DNA from: Tetrapyrgos nigripes
Taxonomy: Eukaryota > Basidiomycota > Agaricomycetes > Agaricales > Campanellaceae
Length of the DNA: 64,000 bases
Reading direction: 5' to 3'
Assembly: GCA_013368315.1 (NCBI GenBank)
Contig: JAACJM010000038.1
Location: 461,890 to 525,889 of the forward strand
Positions within the stretch are counted from its first letter, which is position 1. Each line of letters begins with the position of its first letter. Both the position numbers and the translations under genes were made by a program. The notes beneath the pieces are model-generated. The model was not told where the DNA came from and ran no database searches. It saw only the letters and a list, made by a program, of their open reading frames with translations. Positions 11,074 to 23,162 of the stretch are shown piece after piece.

Positions 11074-12583
11074 CTAGATGGACTCGAAGGATATCTGCCT
11101 TCGCACAGTGCGATTCTCCTCCAAGATCGTCATCAAATCTGAATCGCTTTCTGCAGCCTGCAGGTTCTTGTTTCGGGCCACAGTGTGTTGTACATTCTCA
11201 ATGCTGATTCCAAGAGCAACTCGGACGATTATAAATGTTGGAGCTATTCCCTACAGTGCAATATTAAGGTGAGATCTCATTTGACAGGTGTGAAGAGTGT
11301 CTGAGCGTACTTACGACGATCTGAATAAGTATTGGGATAAAATCACCAGGCAAGTTATCTAGAGCAGTGTAGAACACTATCCCAGGTACAAGAAGGAGCG
11401 GGTAGAGGATGGCGGACTCAAGGCTGTATTATACTTGTTAGTTAGGTACAGCATTTTCAGATTGCTTGGCATACCATACTGCAAGTGTACGGCTGGTCAA
11501 CGACAGCTTCTTGGTCCCCATGAATTTTGCAGCTTGATGGCCAATCCACCAGATTCTTCCAGCTTGAGATGAAGGAGAGGATTAAAACATTTTGCGCATG
11601 GTCAGATAAACGCACCAATCATCATTGGAATAAAGAGATTTGTAAAAAGATTGACAGCTGTGAAAAATTTGAGGGTGAAGTTTCCAAGGGTCTCGATTTT
11701 TACAGTATTGCGGTCTGATAAATCCAACTTGAAATCATTTGAAAGCAATTCTTTGATTTGAACCACTTCTGATACTGTCCTCACTATCCCTAGACCTGTG
11801 TAGTAATGGTATTTAACACAGAGATAAGGAAAAATTTCAGGTGGTACCACTTACCGTTGTTGACCGCCGAAATCAATACTGGAAATATTATGACTTTCTT
11901 TTTGCACCCCCAGATTTTGTAGCACCTGTGAATCTACAGTCAAAGTGTTAATTGTTTAATTTCACTGCATTTTTGAGATGGCATGCTTACCAAAATGAAA
12001 TCTGAAATTGCACTTTTTGTGAGCACATTAGACGTCTTTCCAATGCAGTTAAGTGGAGAAGGTCACTTGGCCAAAACGTAGAGTCCATTAAGAGACAAGC
12101 TGTCATTGAAATCAATCATTCATACAGGAGGAGTCAGTAAAAGTGCTTACGATGATATCCCGGTCAAGACCAGATGAGGATCATTCGCTGAGACAGACTT
12201 CTGCGAAAGCAGTGACTCTGACAGTCTAACACTCGCAGTGCTCACAATGCAATTAAGAATGAAGCCCAGAGTTGCAATTGCGAACAACGTGGTCATAGTG
12301 ATCTGATGTATCTTTTTGATTTGCCCTCTTTTATGGCGCATGATGTAGATGCAAAGTCCGAATAAAATCACATATATGCCTGTTGAAACAGTCAACAAAA
12401 GGAAGTTAACGATGATATCTCGCGTTAAGGGCCCAAGGGATTCCGCTTACCATATAATAGGGTGCAGAACTAGTAGAAAAAAAATCAGGCGTAACTCGGA
12501 AAGTTCATCATCAATGAAGAGTAACTACCACATACCGTAGAAGAGAGATAAATAAGAACAAAAGAGTAATAGAATTCATCCAT
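11074..12583 (-). CDS. Seven-helix membrane protein, copy B, intact
   Basis: Ten exons (12536-12583, 12451-12469, 12151-12379, 12067-12099, 11991-12012, 11855-11933, 11616-11795, 11475-11562, 11315-11423, 11074-11250) join in frame to 327 residues with GT-AG introns throughout. Exons of 19, 22 and 33 nt are all needed to keep frame. About seven hydrophobic segments are visible. Motifs: RHKR after helix 1, LANAISDFIL-IHRCYKIWG in and after helix 3, MIAGRIWWIG after helix 5, a LES helix, and GIAPTFIIVRVALGI in the last helix, followed by a charged tail. I recognise the pattern as a large agaricomycete family without assigned function. A receptor-like role is possible but unproven. Copy A lies immediately downstream in the same orientation. 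Confidence 0.82.
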
Positions 12584-13758
12584 GATCAGGAGCCGAGGAA
12601 GGTAGCGGTTAGGTCAGAAAGATATTGAGCTGGTAAAGGGATGGGGGATGGCTTTTATGAAGTGAAGAGTGCCTTAGATCAATAAAAGTATATTTAGCCG
12701 TACCACTATCATGATTCATGTTGTCAGGAGAGAGCTTCTGTGACAGATATCATCACGGCATTAGAATGATGGTCAAAAATACTGTTCCTCGTTGTTCAGG
12801 TACTAGGTAATTGTGATGAACGAAAGTACTGCCTCAGTAAATTAACTACAGCGGAAGGTGATTAAGTTCCCGACTCGAGCCTGGCACGGAGGAAGAGCTC
12901 AGCTTTCGTCTTTGTGAAACTGCAGGGAAATGAGCCTCACAATCGGTCGCTCTGCAAGAATATCATTATAATGAGCAAAAAAGATTTCATCAAAAAAGAT
13001 CGCCCATTGACCCACGTTCTACCAGTGACCAGTGACTATGAGATAAGTGGGCATTGACAATGGCTTTGTGCAACCGTCCCTTCAAGGTAAACTGGAGATG
13101 CTATCATGTTACTAGTACTAGCGTGTAGAACAAGCCAAACTTGGGTCGAGGAATGTCAGGACAGTCACGGTGGCCACTCCGAGTCCAGGCTGGATTAAAC
13201 AACCGACTACCGACTTCAAACTGCAAGAACTAAGCACTGGCAGGCGACTACGCATAGAAGACTGCTGGAGAGCCTGAAGAGGGAGGAACGAGGAGAGGTG
13301 GAGAAAAGGATAAGGTCGGCGGGGTAGCCTCAGCAGTATGGGGAATAATCAATAAATAACGAGGCGTCGATGTAGTCCAAATGTCAGCTCTGAACAGGAA
13401 AGCCTGTCTACGGGAAACGTCAAACCATGCTCAAAAGACTAGACCGTTCCCCACAATAGGTCGCTAAGACTGACCAGGAAACATAAAGGACATTCATTAA
13501 TCTTCAAGTCGTACACAGCGATCTATAGCTATTGCTTGGACTGTACTTCAACAACTTACAGTCAGTCACTTTGCAAGGAAGAGTTTGTCAGAGAAGGTGG
13601 GAAGAAATGTATATGTGCATATTATATCACGTTCCCAATGATAAGAGTGGTATTGGCTTCGTACAACCGTGCCTTGAGGGTAATCCGGCTACCATGACTC
13701 GTGAGAGACTCATAGAGAGTCAAAAATTAGAAGATTTCCCAAGGAATTCCAAGCCTAA

Positions 13759-13854
13759 TGCCCACTGGCTGGATTGAACAACCGACCTCACCATCGAAAC
13801 TGGATAGTCGATCAAGTATACGAGTGGCGCGCTCTACCACTGAGCTAAGCGGGC
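13759..13854 (-). tRNA. trnT(CGT): tRNA-Thr (anticodon CGT) with 24-nt intron
   Basis: The 72-nt mature cloverleaf is complete. The acceptor stem is GCCCGCT/AGTGGGC (one G-U). The D-arm is GCTC-AGTGGTA-GAGC. The anticodon stem is CGCCA/TGGTG with loop CTCGTA-A. The variable region is AGGTC and the T-arm is GGTTG-TTCAATC-CAGCC, with discriminator A. A 24-nt intron (TACTTGATCGACTATCCAGT plus four bases) sits at the canonical position after base 37. Confidence 0.93.
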
Positions 13855-13859
13855 AATAC

Positions 13860-15047
13860 TAGTACAGAGAAAACAGACAGAGACCGACGCGTATTTTAGG
13901 CGGAAGAACGACAGGAGAAGGGAAAGAGAACGACGAGAAGGCGAGAGCTGGTGAGGGAAGAGGCGGAGGCAGAAAGGCAGAAGTAAAAGTAGATAAGAGG
14001 AAAAGGGGGTGGCTGTTGATCGACCTGGTGTAGCCGAGTGTATCCGGTGGCGATAGGTAGACAATTGGAAATCGGTTGTTGAGTAGAGCTGTGGTTTTAG
14101 CTGTGTGGTAGTAGGAGGTATTACTGATAGTACTAGAAGCTCGAGGCTTAACTTAAAGGATGGAGACCTCATAAGACGTTCATGAAAGCTTGAAGAGCTG
14201 CAGCCTTTCGGAAAAGCCTCGCCGGTAAGTACGAGGTAAGGGGTCGTACGATCATCATGATGCTTCGATATGCTGTGCCTGCGGCAATTGGAATGGAAGG
14301 TGCCTAGGCTTCCTCAGCCTCGAGGCGTATGCGGATGTCTCACCGAATGCCCGACGGCCTTCCTCAGGCCGTCTTCGACAAAGTACAGTACAACGCTCTC
14401 GAGCTCGTATACTTTTGAAGAACACTTGGTGTTGCATTCTTCCAGACGTCAGAGACACGGATTGTTTGAAACAAGTTTGAAATGAGGTCATGGCAACGGC
14501 AAATCCTAGGATCCGGAAGCTCTTGAGAAAACATGGGAAAAACATGTAGTTATTATTGTAAGAAATGACGTCGCTGACGTATGGATCTCCTCCTCATATA
14601 ACTTTGGAGAACGAGTTGGGAGTGAGAAGGGCTTGCCAAAAGCACTGAATACAACGCGGATGTCGAGTCGGGGGATGTAGTCAAAGTGTCTGACGTCAAG
14701 AGGGTTCCTTGGAGGAATTGCCAATTTTACAATTGTTCGGCCAGTAAGCACGTGTAAGCCCCACAACCGGGAAAGCACTAAAGACGCTTTGGGTCCTCCA
14801 TCAGTCGAACAACGAGCAAGCCATGTCTGACAGTGAGTGTCTCTTTTCTCTCCTTTTCTTGGGGGTTCGGTAGCGGCTGCATCGGGGGTTAAAAGGGAGC
14901 CGGGTAGAAGGTGGTGGAGTGCCGAGAGATAAGACACGCTTCAGCTTACGCCAGCGGCTAAATCATCTCATTCTCTTTTCTTTTTTTCCACAACGACTGA
15001 GACTTGGAGCAAAAGTCGTCGCTTGGCTGCCATTTTGGATCCTATTC
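13860..15047. other. Intergenic, no gene supported
   Basis: Open stretches here overlap each other on both strands and show no domains. Two adjacent hairpins sit at 14302-14373. A short coding start is possible at 14823 (ATGTCTGACA followed by a GTGAGT donor) as a first exon of the Ser-rich gene, but it does not join in frame with the sequence at 15048. Confidence 0.45.
14302..14373. other. Pair of hairpins sharing a TTCCTCA loop
   Basis: Hairpin 1 (14302-14326) reads GCCTAGGCT-TCCTC-AGCCTCGAGGC, with a small bulge. Hairpin 2 (14353-14373) reads GACGGCC-TTCCTCA-GGCCGTC, a perfect 7-bp stem. The two loops share TTCCTCA. The function is unknown. Confidence 0.6.
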
Positions 15048-15074
15048 GGCTAGTACGCTTTTGCTGAGACCACC

Positions 15075-18000
15075 ATGAGCTCGTCAGCTAGCTCGTCCGA
15101 GTCGTCTACCAGCAGCGATACTGCGTCCCCGAGTAGCTCGTCCCCTTCTTCTGGTACTACCCAGTCTTCTACCTCCTCTACATCTTCGTCTTCGTCTTCT
15201 TCACCCTCTGACCAATCCACGTCTTCTACAGGTAGCACCCCTCCGCCTACATCGGCGCCTTCAACTACGCCTGACTCTTCACCATCTTCACCACCTCCAT
15301 CTTCACCTCCAACATCAGACTCACCGAGTACTCCACCATCATCCGAGAGTAGCGCTCCTCCATCTTCGCCGCCGCCGGGTTCTTCTACAACATCACAGTC
15401 CTCGTCAACATCAGAGAGTAGCAGCAGTTCCTCGACTTCAGTTCTCACAGCTCCACAGACAACGGTAGTTGAAACAACTGTCGTGTACGTGGCATTTTAC
15501 ATACATATACGCGCATATACTTACCCTTTTCCATCCCAGTCAAACCTCCAATGGCCAAGCCTTCACCACCGTCTTCACAACTCAATCCACTATCCCTCCC
15601 GGTGCGACGATCACCACTGGCCCTGATTCCTCCAACAGCAATGGCGGTTCCTCCTCCAACACTGGTGCCATCGTAGGAGGCGTCGTAGGAGGTGTCGTTG
15701 GCGTCTTAGCCCTGTTGTTGCTCATCTGGGGTATTATACGCTGGAGACGAAATCGGTATAATGATGTCTTTGACGGGAACTTCGATCCGGATAGATTGAC
15801 GAAGAGACCTGGAGCAGACCTTGGAGGAACATTGCCGAATATTCCTGTTGATGATGGTGGGTACACCCGTTTTTTCTAACTCTTCTGCTCTCTTAACGTG
15901 CTTTTTTTCGTTACTTCTCAATACTAATCTATTTATCTACTCAGACAACCCAGCCCAAATGGCCCAACTCGAAGACGACGGTATGGGAGGCCGTCTCAAC
16001 GCATCCACCGTCGGCGGTGGCATCGTCGCTCCTTACCCTCTCTACGACTCTCCTTCCCATCCGTCACATCCCTCTGCATCACCTACTTCTCCATCTTTCC
16101 CCGTCGCCGCTCCCTACGGTCACCCTGGTGCTGCTACCGGCTCGTATCCTAACAGTCTGAATAATCAGTACTGGGGTCAAGCCGGTCCTGGAAGGCATCC
16201 TTCCCCTGGTCCTTCTCTAGCCGCAACGCATACGACCGGGGAAAGTCCTAGTACAGCTGGGTATAACCCAAATTTCAACTTACCACCTGGAGCTGGGCCT
16301 GCCGCTGCTGGTGCTGGTGCTCTTGGAGTAGGATTAGGTGCAGCTGCAGCCCATGGCCGTGCACCATCCGTTTCGTCTTCGTCTTCTGGTCCTAACGTTA
16401 ATGCCGGTGGCCCTGGCGTAATGGGCGTTGCTGGAGGAGGCATGTCTTCTACTCGATTGGCGAAAGAGAGAGAAGCGTATGGAGGGTATCAATCTCAATC
16501 TGGTCCAGGGTACGGTCCGGGTCCAACAAGTCCTCAACAAGCTCAATTTGGTGCCTTTGCACCTGGACCCGCAGTGTCTGGTCCCAATGGAGCATATGGG
16601 TATAACAATGGAAACCCCGGCACGGCTATGGGTACTGGGAATGGCGGCCGACGATTCTCCAATTCCAATTCAGATGGAGGAAGGACTATGGCATCTGTAA
16701 CTTCTGGCTCGCAGTATTCGCAGAGTGGACCTGGATTTGGGACGAGTGTGTTTGGAGGGAGTGGTGGTGGACCAGGTCGTGATGGTCGACCGCCGTCTAT
16801 GCCTGGGTCGCATCCTGGTGGAGGGGCATATGGAGGGATGGTGGTGACGAATCCGGATGAGGAGGTTGGTGGTAGTGATGAAGGACCAGGATACGCTGGT
16901 GGATGGAGTGAAGAGGCGAGGGAATGTATTTGGCAGGAGGACCTAGTGAGTAGGAGTTTTTTCTTCGTTTTTGTCTTTTGGTGGTTTTTCTTTCTTTTCT
17001 TTTCTTTTCTTTTCTTTCTACAGTCTTTATTTCATTTTTCTTTCAATGTCTCTCCATTCTCGTCTTCTATTCTCTTCCTGTCGTTGTCGTTGGCATGGTT
17101 ATCACATCGTTGTTACGAGGCTGGTTTTTGAGTTTGAGTGTTGCGGTTGGGAATTTGGAATTCGGTGCCGCCGTCATTCCCGTTTTGCGGTTTTGTGTTG
17201 ATTCCTTTCTCTATTCATTTTTTCTTCTCCTTGGCGTGTCTCTGGACTTTTCTTTTGAGTGTTGCGGGGAATTTGGAATTCGGTCCCGCCGTCGTTCCCG
17301 TTCTTCGGTTTCATCTACTTTCTGGATTTCTTTCTCTCTTCTTTCTTTCTTCTCCTCGGCGTGTCTCTGGACTACCTGGCATTTGGGGGGGGGGGGGTTT
17401 GGGGAGGGGGGTATGCCAGGCCTCTTGAGTTACGTCTGTCTCGTCCTTTCGTTTTCTGCTACGTCGTCTTGTGTTTCATACTTTCTTCTTGCTTTCATTG
17501 TTTTTCTCAAGTCTTTTCCTCTCTCCTTCCTCGCCTTTCTTCCTTGATGTTTCCTTCCTTTTTCTTCTCTCGGTTTCTTCTGTTTTCGATGTGCACACGT
17601 GCATATGGATGTGGTGAAGTCATCTCGCTTAAGGCTCTGGGTCACGACCTGGCCCGAGGTCGTATTTTGATGATGATGATGATTATGATGATTATGATGA
17701 CGATGTTGACGATGACATCACGTTGACGATCCCGTCGACCGTGTGGGCTCGTGTGGGATGTGCGGTGATGACGCTTTTTTTTTTGCTTGATGATGTTATT
17801 GGGCCTGCAGTCGGCTTGGGTTGGTTACACCTTGGCCCTTACGAGGCTTAGGCTGGCTTACTCTGAGAGTGATGCGGAACGTGGGACGTGGGATGCGGGC
17901 GTAGTTTTTGCATGTGGGTGGGTGTATTTGGTGGTTTTGGTGGCGTGAGGTCATCGTAGCGCGCAGTTGCTGCTGCCGTTGGGCTGGCAAGGCAAGGCAA

Positions 18001-18602
18001 GGAAGGCCTAGCTACTCTTCAACTTTCCAACTTTGTAGTCGCGAGAAGATGGCTTGGTTGTTTTTTTTGTTTTGCTGGATGTTCTTATTTTTCCTTTCTC
18101 GATTTTTTTTTTCATTTCGTGGTCTTTCGTTGGCTTCTACTGAGGCTACATTGACGGGGACCTTGTCCTCTTTTCGTTACTTGCTGGCTGGTGCCTTAAC
18201 CTTCTCCAATTTTGTCTCCTTTTTCTGTATATCTATCGTCATCTATTCCTTTCCTCATTCCCGTCGTCTTTCTTATATATCAACAACTAACCAATTCCAT
18301 CTCCCCCAGGCCACACCTCCAAAGGACCTGAACCATCTCTCCGTCCCAACGCCTCTGGAGTCGTAGTCCATCAAGATGGAGGAAGAGTTCGAGAAGAAGA
18401 ACAAGTACCACCAGAGGAAATTCCACCGACGTATGATAGTTTGGTGTTAGATGGAGATGAACGACCTAGAGGAGGAGGAGCTGCAGGTGCTAGTGCTAGT
18501 GGAAATGCCAGTGGTACACCAAGTGGACGTGGAAGTGGTGCAGCAAGTCCTGTTGGTGGTGGACGTGCGGCCAGTTCGAGTCCGAGTCCGGTGCAGCATT
18601 GA
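15075..18602 (+). CDS. Ser-rich single-pass membrane protein with PPTY tail (stress-sensor-like)
   Basis: Exons 15075-15484, 15540-15856, 15945-16925 and 18310-18602 give 666 residues in one frame. Residues 1-130 are a Ser/Thr/Pro stalk expected to be O-glycosylated. Then come IVGGVVGGVVGVLALLLLIW (the membrane helix) and a basic stop-transfer RRNR. The cytosolic part has DGNFDPDR, AQMAQLEDDGMGGRL, a long Gly/Pro/Ser region and a C-terminal EEIPPTYDSL, a PPxY ligand for WW-domain ubiquitin ligases. This arrangement recurs in basidiomycete Mid2/WSC-like proteins. No signal peptide is seen at 15075; in-frame codons upstream (from about 15048, after a CTAG acceptor) suggest an unseen first exon. 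The weak donor at 16926 (GTATTT) is needed for the PPTY frame. The stronger donor at 16946 (GTGAGT) would end at 18366 without it. The last intron is therefore 1364-1384 bp, very long for this organism. Confidence 0.72.
17135..17375. repeat. Diverged tandem duplication inside the long intron
   Basis: The sequences at about 17136-17252 and 17256-17372 both run GAGTGTTGCGG...GGGAATTTGGAATTCGGT...CCGCCGTC...CGGCGTGTCTCTGGACT (first copy TTGGCGTG). They are followed by a run of 13 G residues (about 17384-17397). The surrounding intron is pyrimidine-rich, with a TTTTC microsatellite near 16990-17015 and an ATG/GAT trinucleotide run near 17670-17705. Confidence 0.75.
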
Positions 18603-21456
18603 GAAAGGGAGTGAGGGGAGTGAAGTCGTTGATTCGAGGTAGAGGAGGTAGAGGTAGAAGCTGCGTAGGACGAAGAAATCGAAAAAAAATTATATAACGA
18701 ACAAAACGACTTTCACTAAACAGTGACACCGAAACAAACCCATACAGTACGACCGCGACCGCATACAGCGTATTACGCAGACAATGACAATGACAATTAG
18801 GCACTCAGCCAGCCCCGCTTCTTCCTCTCCTCGTTCTGCTCCTTCCACTCTTCTCTACAGCCCACCCAACACACCCTGCAATGTATTCTACATATCATCC
18901 CTCGCCCACGCCTCTCGTCATTGTTCACCGTCGTCGAATCCACGGCTACCATACTCACCCTACATTACGCATCCACATCCTTTATGTCTTCTTTTCGTTC
19001 TGTTTTACACGAATTGGCCTGGCCTGGCTTTCAAGTTTCGACCGTCCCTTCGTTTTTGACCTATCACCCTATGTATGAACCCTTCGTTCTGGCTGTTCTC
19101 CCCATCGGCTACGGTATCCCGCATTGTTTTTTCCCGATTTCGAGTTGCGTTGTCCAGTCCATACGCTAGTCTAAAGCGGAGCCGCTCCCTTCGTCTTTGA
19201 CTTATTACCGTATCATGGACCTCTATTCTGGCTGTTCTCTTCATCGGCTATGTATCCCGCATTGTTTTCCCAATTCCGAGTTGATATACTCCGTTGTCCA
19301 GTCCAGTCCATACGCCAATCTAAAGCGGAACCGCTCTGGCTAGTGCAGGCTAGCGCACTGTACGCTACTCCTAGCATCACCATTCCATAATCCATACTCC
19401 ATCGGAAATTCACTCCTCACTTTCTAATCCTATGTACTTCGGCGTTCGGCTTTCGGTCATTCGGTCAAGCAGTGACTCGATCATCGATGATACAGTTCGG
19501 GATACCTCGCTTCAGCTTTCACATAACCCCAGTCCGCTTTCTCCACGTAACTCGGACCCCTAGGACGATGGATCCTGATGGACCCTTAACTGGTGCCCTT
19601 ACCATCTTATCATGCCCTCACCATGCCTGTTCTAACGCTCAGCGCTGTCACCGTTATACCGTCTCCTCGGAACCGCCGCACTGGCAGGGCTACCGTCCAA
19701 TTCAGACAGGTCACAGATCCAGACTATGGATTATGTCTATGTATTCCGGTTTCAGTTTTACATACCGAAACGGAAACGATGGTCTGAATTCTACGGGAGG
19801 AGTATACAGTCTATATTTAGAGTCAATTGGCGATGGGGCGACTGCAGCTGGGCGGGATGGTTGGTCTTTGCTGTCTTTGGACATAACACATAACTGGAGC
19901 CGATTACGACCGACCGTCTGGTGGCGATGTGGGATTGGATTGGCAAATTGGATGATATGGATAAGGGGTGAAACTGTCATAGACTGCTAACGTCCATGTC
20001 AAAAACGGATTGATACGCAGAGGGGACCCTGCCTCGAGTCTTGACATTGTTCTTTTGTTCTGTTTTTCTCTATCTGCGAGTTTGTCGGCTTCCTTCCTCT
20101 GACAATCAGTTTAGTTGTATGATACGATTCGTATCCTTTTCTTTTCCCCTTTCTCTCAATGTACCATCTACACCTTCCTTGCCCTGTTCTGATTCTCATC
20201 GACATCCTTGATCTTGATCTATCTCCAGTTTTCCTCGTTCCTCGCTGTATTACCCATGCTATCGTACTTATGTATTTTGTTTAATCTACTTATCGCTCAG
20301 ACATGATTCATATCCTTCCGATTTCTCCATCTTATGTAGGCTGTTTCTGCCGCTGTTTCAGGCTACTCTAGCATACATACGACCGCCTCTCTGCAAGCCA
20401 CAGCGAGGCTGTGGCGACGCCCATTTTCACCTCACCTCATTGTAAGTGATCAGCTTTTGGTCATATTCGAGATCATTTCGCTAACCCGAAGCCTACGCAT
20501 CGCCAGATCATGTCATCGAGGATGTGCTGCTGTCAAAATGTCAATGTCACGTCTTAAATTTTGAGTTTCGACAAGGAATCTTTACCCTTTCTGATACGCT
20601 CTTTCTTGGACTCAATTGCAACAAGAGACTTTTTTCATGATCTTTTTTTTTCGTTTACTTACGTCGACATCTGCTTTGACGCGTTGCACGTTTCTCTCTC
20701 ATGTATATCCTCCATGGGGCTGCCCTTTTACGCTTTCACCCCTTGATCTATCCCCGAACCCACGTTTTTCACTTACAGTAACTTCTACACGTTTGTGTAA
20801 ATATATACACGAAAATGCCAATAGATCAGCAGTCCCGCTCCAGCTGTTGCGCAGCACAAGTATTTCATCTAGGACATGCAGTCCAGAGCGCCTATCACTT
20901 TGTTCCTTGATCAGTGATCAGTCCATATAAATACGTCGCCCATTTCTGCAGGCCAGCGGCTAAAATGGCATCAATAGACGAAAAAGGTAGAATTTCCATC
21001 AGTTGCCACTTCGGTGATCTTAGTGTCGTTCCAAAGCGGGCCAAGTCGGCAAGAGCTAAGCTGGAGAAAATTGGCAGGAAGGAAAGAAACCCTCACAAAT
21101 GATGTCGAATCTAGCTCTAGGTAACTTGGAAGTTACTATATCTGGGACATTTCCTGTGTTTATTGTATCCCTATGTAGTATGTGTGTCTAAGTATGTAGA
21201 ATCTTGATATTCGAATGCGACACTAATAGAAGAATGAGCCTAAGGAGTGACTGTAGGATAGAAGTAGCTAGATATATAATATAATACATAGAATGGATAA
21301 TAAGGAATAATTTAGACCGTGCACGCAGGCCTGGAAATGTGAAAAGAACGGGGAGCTATTGGATACAATGAACATCTAAACCTGCTAGATACCGTCCGTC
21401 AATGGAGCCTTTGCAACGCCCGTACAAGGACTGCAGTTTGATGTAATGCGCAATGA
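18603..21456. other. Long intergenic region
   Basis: No supported gene. About 19050-19190 and 19191-19340 are diverged tandem copies (TCTGGCTGTTCT...CATCGGCTA...CCCGCATTGTTTT...GTCCAGTCCATACGC...CTAAAGCGG). A short frame at 20965-21102, opening with an ATG after a CAG, codes a Lys/Arg-rich 45-residue stretch. It could be a last exon, but nothing upstream joins to it. Confidence 0.45.
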
Positions 21457-22984
21457 CTAGAAGGTAACCTTGGCTCCAAACCCGGAGCGCATCTCTCTCG
21501 CAGCGTTCATTCCATGTTCAACGCTGCTCAACTTCTCCAATCTCTCTCTTCTCTGCTGCTCCACCGGTCCACCCAATGCTTGCTCCCACCATCTTTCACC
21601 CTCGGGCACAGTCTTCCATCCACCACGGTAGAAGTGTTGCATAGCCTTCAAACTTCCACCAGACGGCTTTGAAGCGATCGATTTAACGATACTCCAATGA
21701 GGCGGAGGGTTCGCATGAGAATACACAGCCTTGGACGGGTTGCTCATGGCACCCAAAGTAGGAGGCGGCGGGCGTGACAGACCGTTGGTAGCGAGAATGA
21801 TAGCCGGTGGTACAGTGATTCGTCCAAGTTTGAAACAAATTCGGGTGAGCGTTACGGTGTGTAGCACTGCGCCGTCGGGTTCTTCACTGGATAGCATCTT
21901 GGCCGCTAGAGCTTTGAGGTCGGTCTTGCGACCCATTTCCTCGGGGTCTGGGGTTCGGAGGGAGTACTCTCCCTTTCTGGTGATACGAGGGTTGAAGAGC
22001 GTAGTGGGGCTTGGAGTAGGAACACGAGGGGGTCGGGCAGGTGGAGAAGGAGGATGAGAATCTGATGAAGCGGAGGAAGAGTTTGAGGGACTGGAAGACT
22101 CTTTCTTCTTTTCCTGTTTCTTCTTCGAGACGAAACGACCCACGACAAGTAGCTGAAATAATAGATGAGTCAGGTTCTTTAACAATCCTCTGAAGACGCA
22201 CCCATTTCTCGTCCCATGCCCCAATAGTAAGACGAATCTCATAGTTTGCCAGTATAGGGATCTCTTGCACGAATTGGAAATGTGTCTCTAAAAAAGGCCA
22301 GGTAGCGTTAGAAGCATAAAGAGCTCACCGAGATAGTCAAACGCACCTGCGAGCCTTATCAATCCTCCAACTCTCAAGAATTGAGGAAACAGTGACATCG
22401 TCGCTTTGAGGTTCACGCAATCCATAGCCTGACGCCTTGGTTAGTAAAATTTCTTGTAAACGGTGGGAGAAACCAACTTTGGCGTAGCTTGAATTGCTCA
22501 TGTGGAGATTGTAGTCACTTTCATCTATGCCTAAAAGCCAGTCACGTCAACGCGAGCTTCAAGTCAGAGAGAGACTGTGTACGCACTTGCAAAAGAACGG
22601 AATGAGATGGAATATTGGAAGGGATGCGAGCCAATTGGTGTAATAGAATCCATCCAGTTCTCCAGAGCGATTTCCTTCACTCGTTGATCGCTAAAGAGGT
22701 GGCGTATACGCAGGATCTGGTAATTTATTCCTGCATAGAGTACAGGTCGGATTGCTCGGACTAGAATAAGGAGATGATTAACGTTCTGTTAATGGTGGAG
22801 TCTAACGTGAATGGGACGTACAGTGCCAGACGAGAGGAAATGCACGAATGTTCAGTGCCATGAGCAATCCGAGAAGGAGCTTGACGATTGAGCCAACGGT
22901 AATTCGTTGAAGCAGAACCGAAAGAATAGGATACGACCTGAGGAGAGTGGTCGACCCAGATATTCTTCTCGCCACTTGTGCCAT
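21457..22984 (-). CDS. Hotdog-fold THEM6-like (acyl-thioesterase-type) protein
   Basis: Six exons (22822-22984, 22587-22760, 22478-22530, 22347-22428, 22202-22287, 21457-22152) join in frame to 417 residues. The N terminus has a hydrophobic helix (about residues 29-45) followed by VWH-FRAIRPVLYAG, as in THEM6-type proteins anchored to the ER. The hotdog signature SDYNLHMSNSSYAK is the DxNxHMNNxxY motif. It is followed by the strand EIRLTIGAWDEKWLLVVGRFV. A low-complexity Ser/Pro/Lys insert comes next. The C terminus has FYRGGWKTVPEGERWWEQAL and a GMNAAREM segment, conserved in fungal relatives, some of which are annotated as capsule-polysaccharide-like or thioesterase proteins. Substrate unknown. 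The motif carries no obvious catalytic Asp beyond the family pattern, so catalysis is uncertain. It is divergent to the kinase gene, 668 bp apart. Confidence 0.78.
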
Positions 22985-23162
22985 CACGAAGGACAATCTG
23001 AGAGCAGACAAAATCCGAGAAAGAAGAAGGAAAGAAAGAATGAAATGTCGTGCACCTTCCGTTCAATATGAAGGAGGAGGATAAGTGTATTACCTTGGCT
23101 ACCTAAGGAACCGAATCATGGAGCTACCACAGGCTACCACCGGGAAAAACATTCCAGTATAA

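Larger units (their letters stand above)
7857..13380. repeat. Segmental tandem duplication (two main units)
   Basis: Unit A (about 7857-10440) and unit B (about 11023-13140, extending with similarity to about 13365) match over the 3' flank, the whole coding region, the promoter and a more distal block. The gene stops are offset by 3171 bp and the starts by 3134 bp, while the distal block (GATCGCCCA at 10261 and 12998) is offset by 2737 bp. A MITE in unit A and a third, rearranged partial promoter copy (about 10670-10860) explain part of the uneven spacing. The DNA after 10440 (CTGGCAGGCGACTACGCATA at 10531) recurs near 13230. Confidence 0.9.

Noticed and set aside
15050..15448. Acidic minus-strand frame rich in Glu, Asp and Val
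   Set aside because: It is the antisense of the Ser-rich stalk; TCN/AGC repeats give open frames on both strands.
17384..17397. Run of 13 G residues as a possible quadruplex
   Set aside because: A homopolymer inside an intron, unstable and prone to sequencing error; no further support.
19472..19990. Plus-strand frame of 172 codons
   Set aside because: No domain, overlaps another minus-strand frame of similar quality, no splice context.
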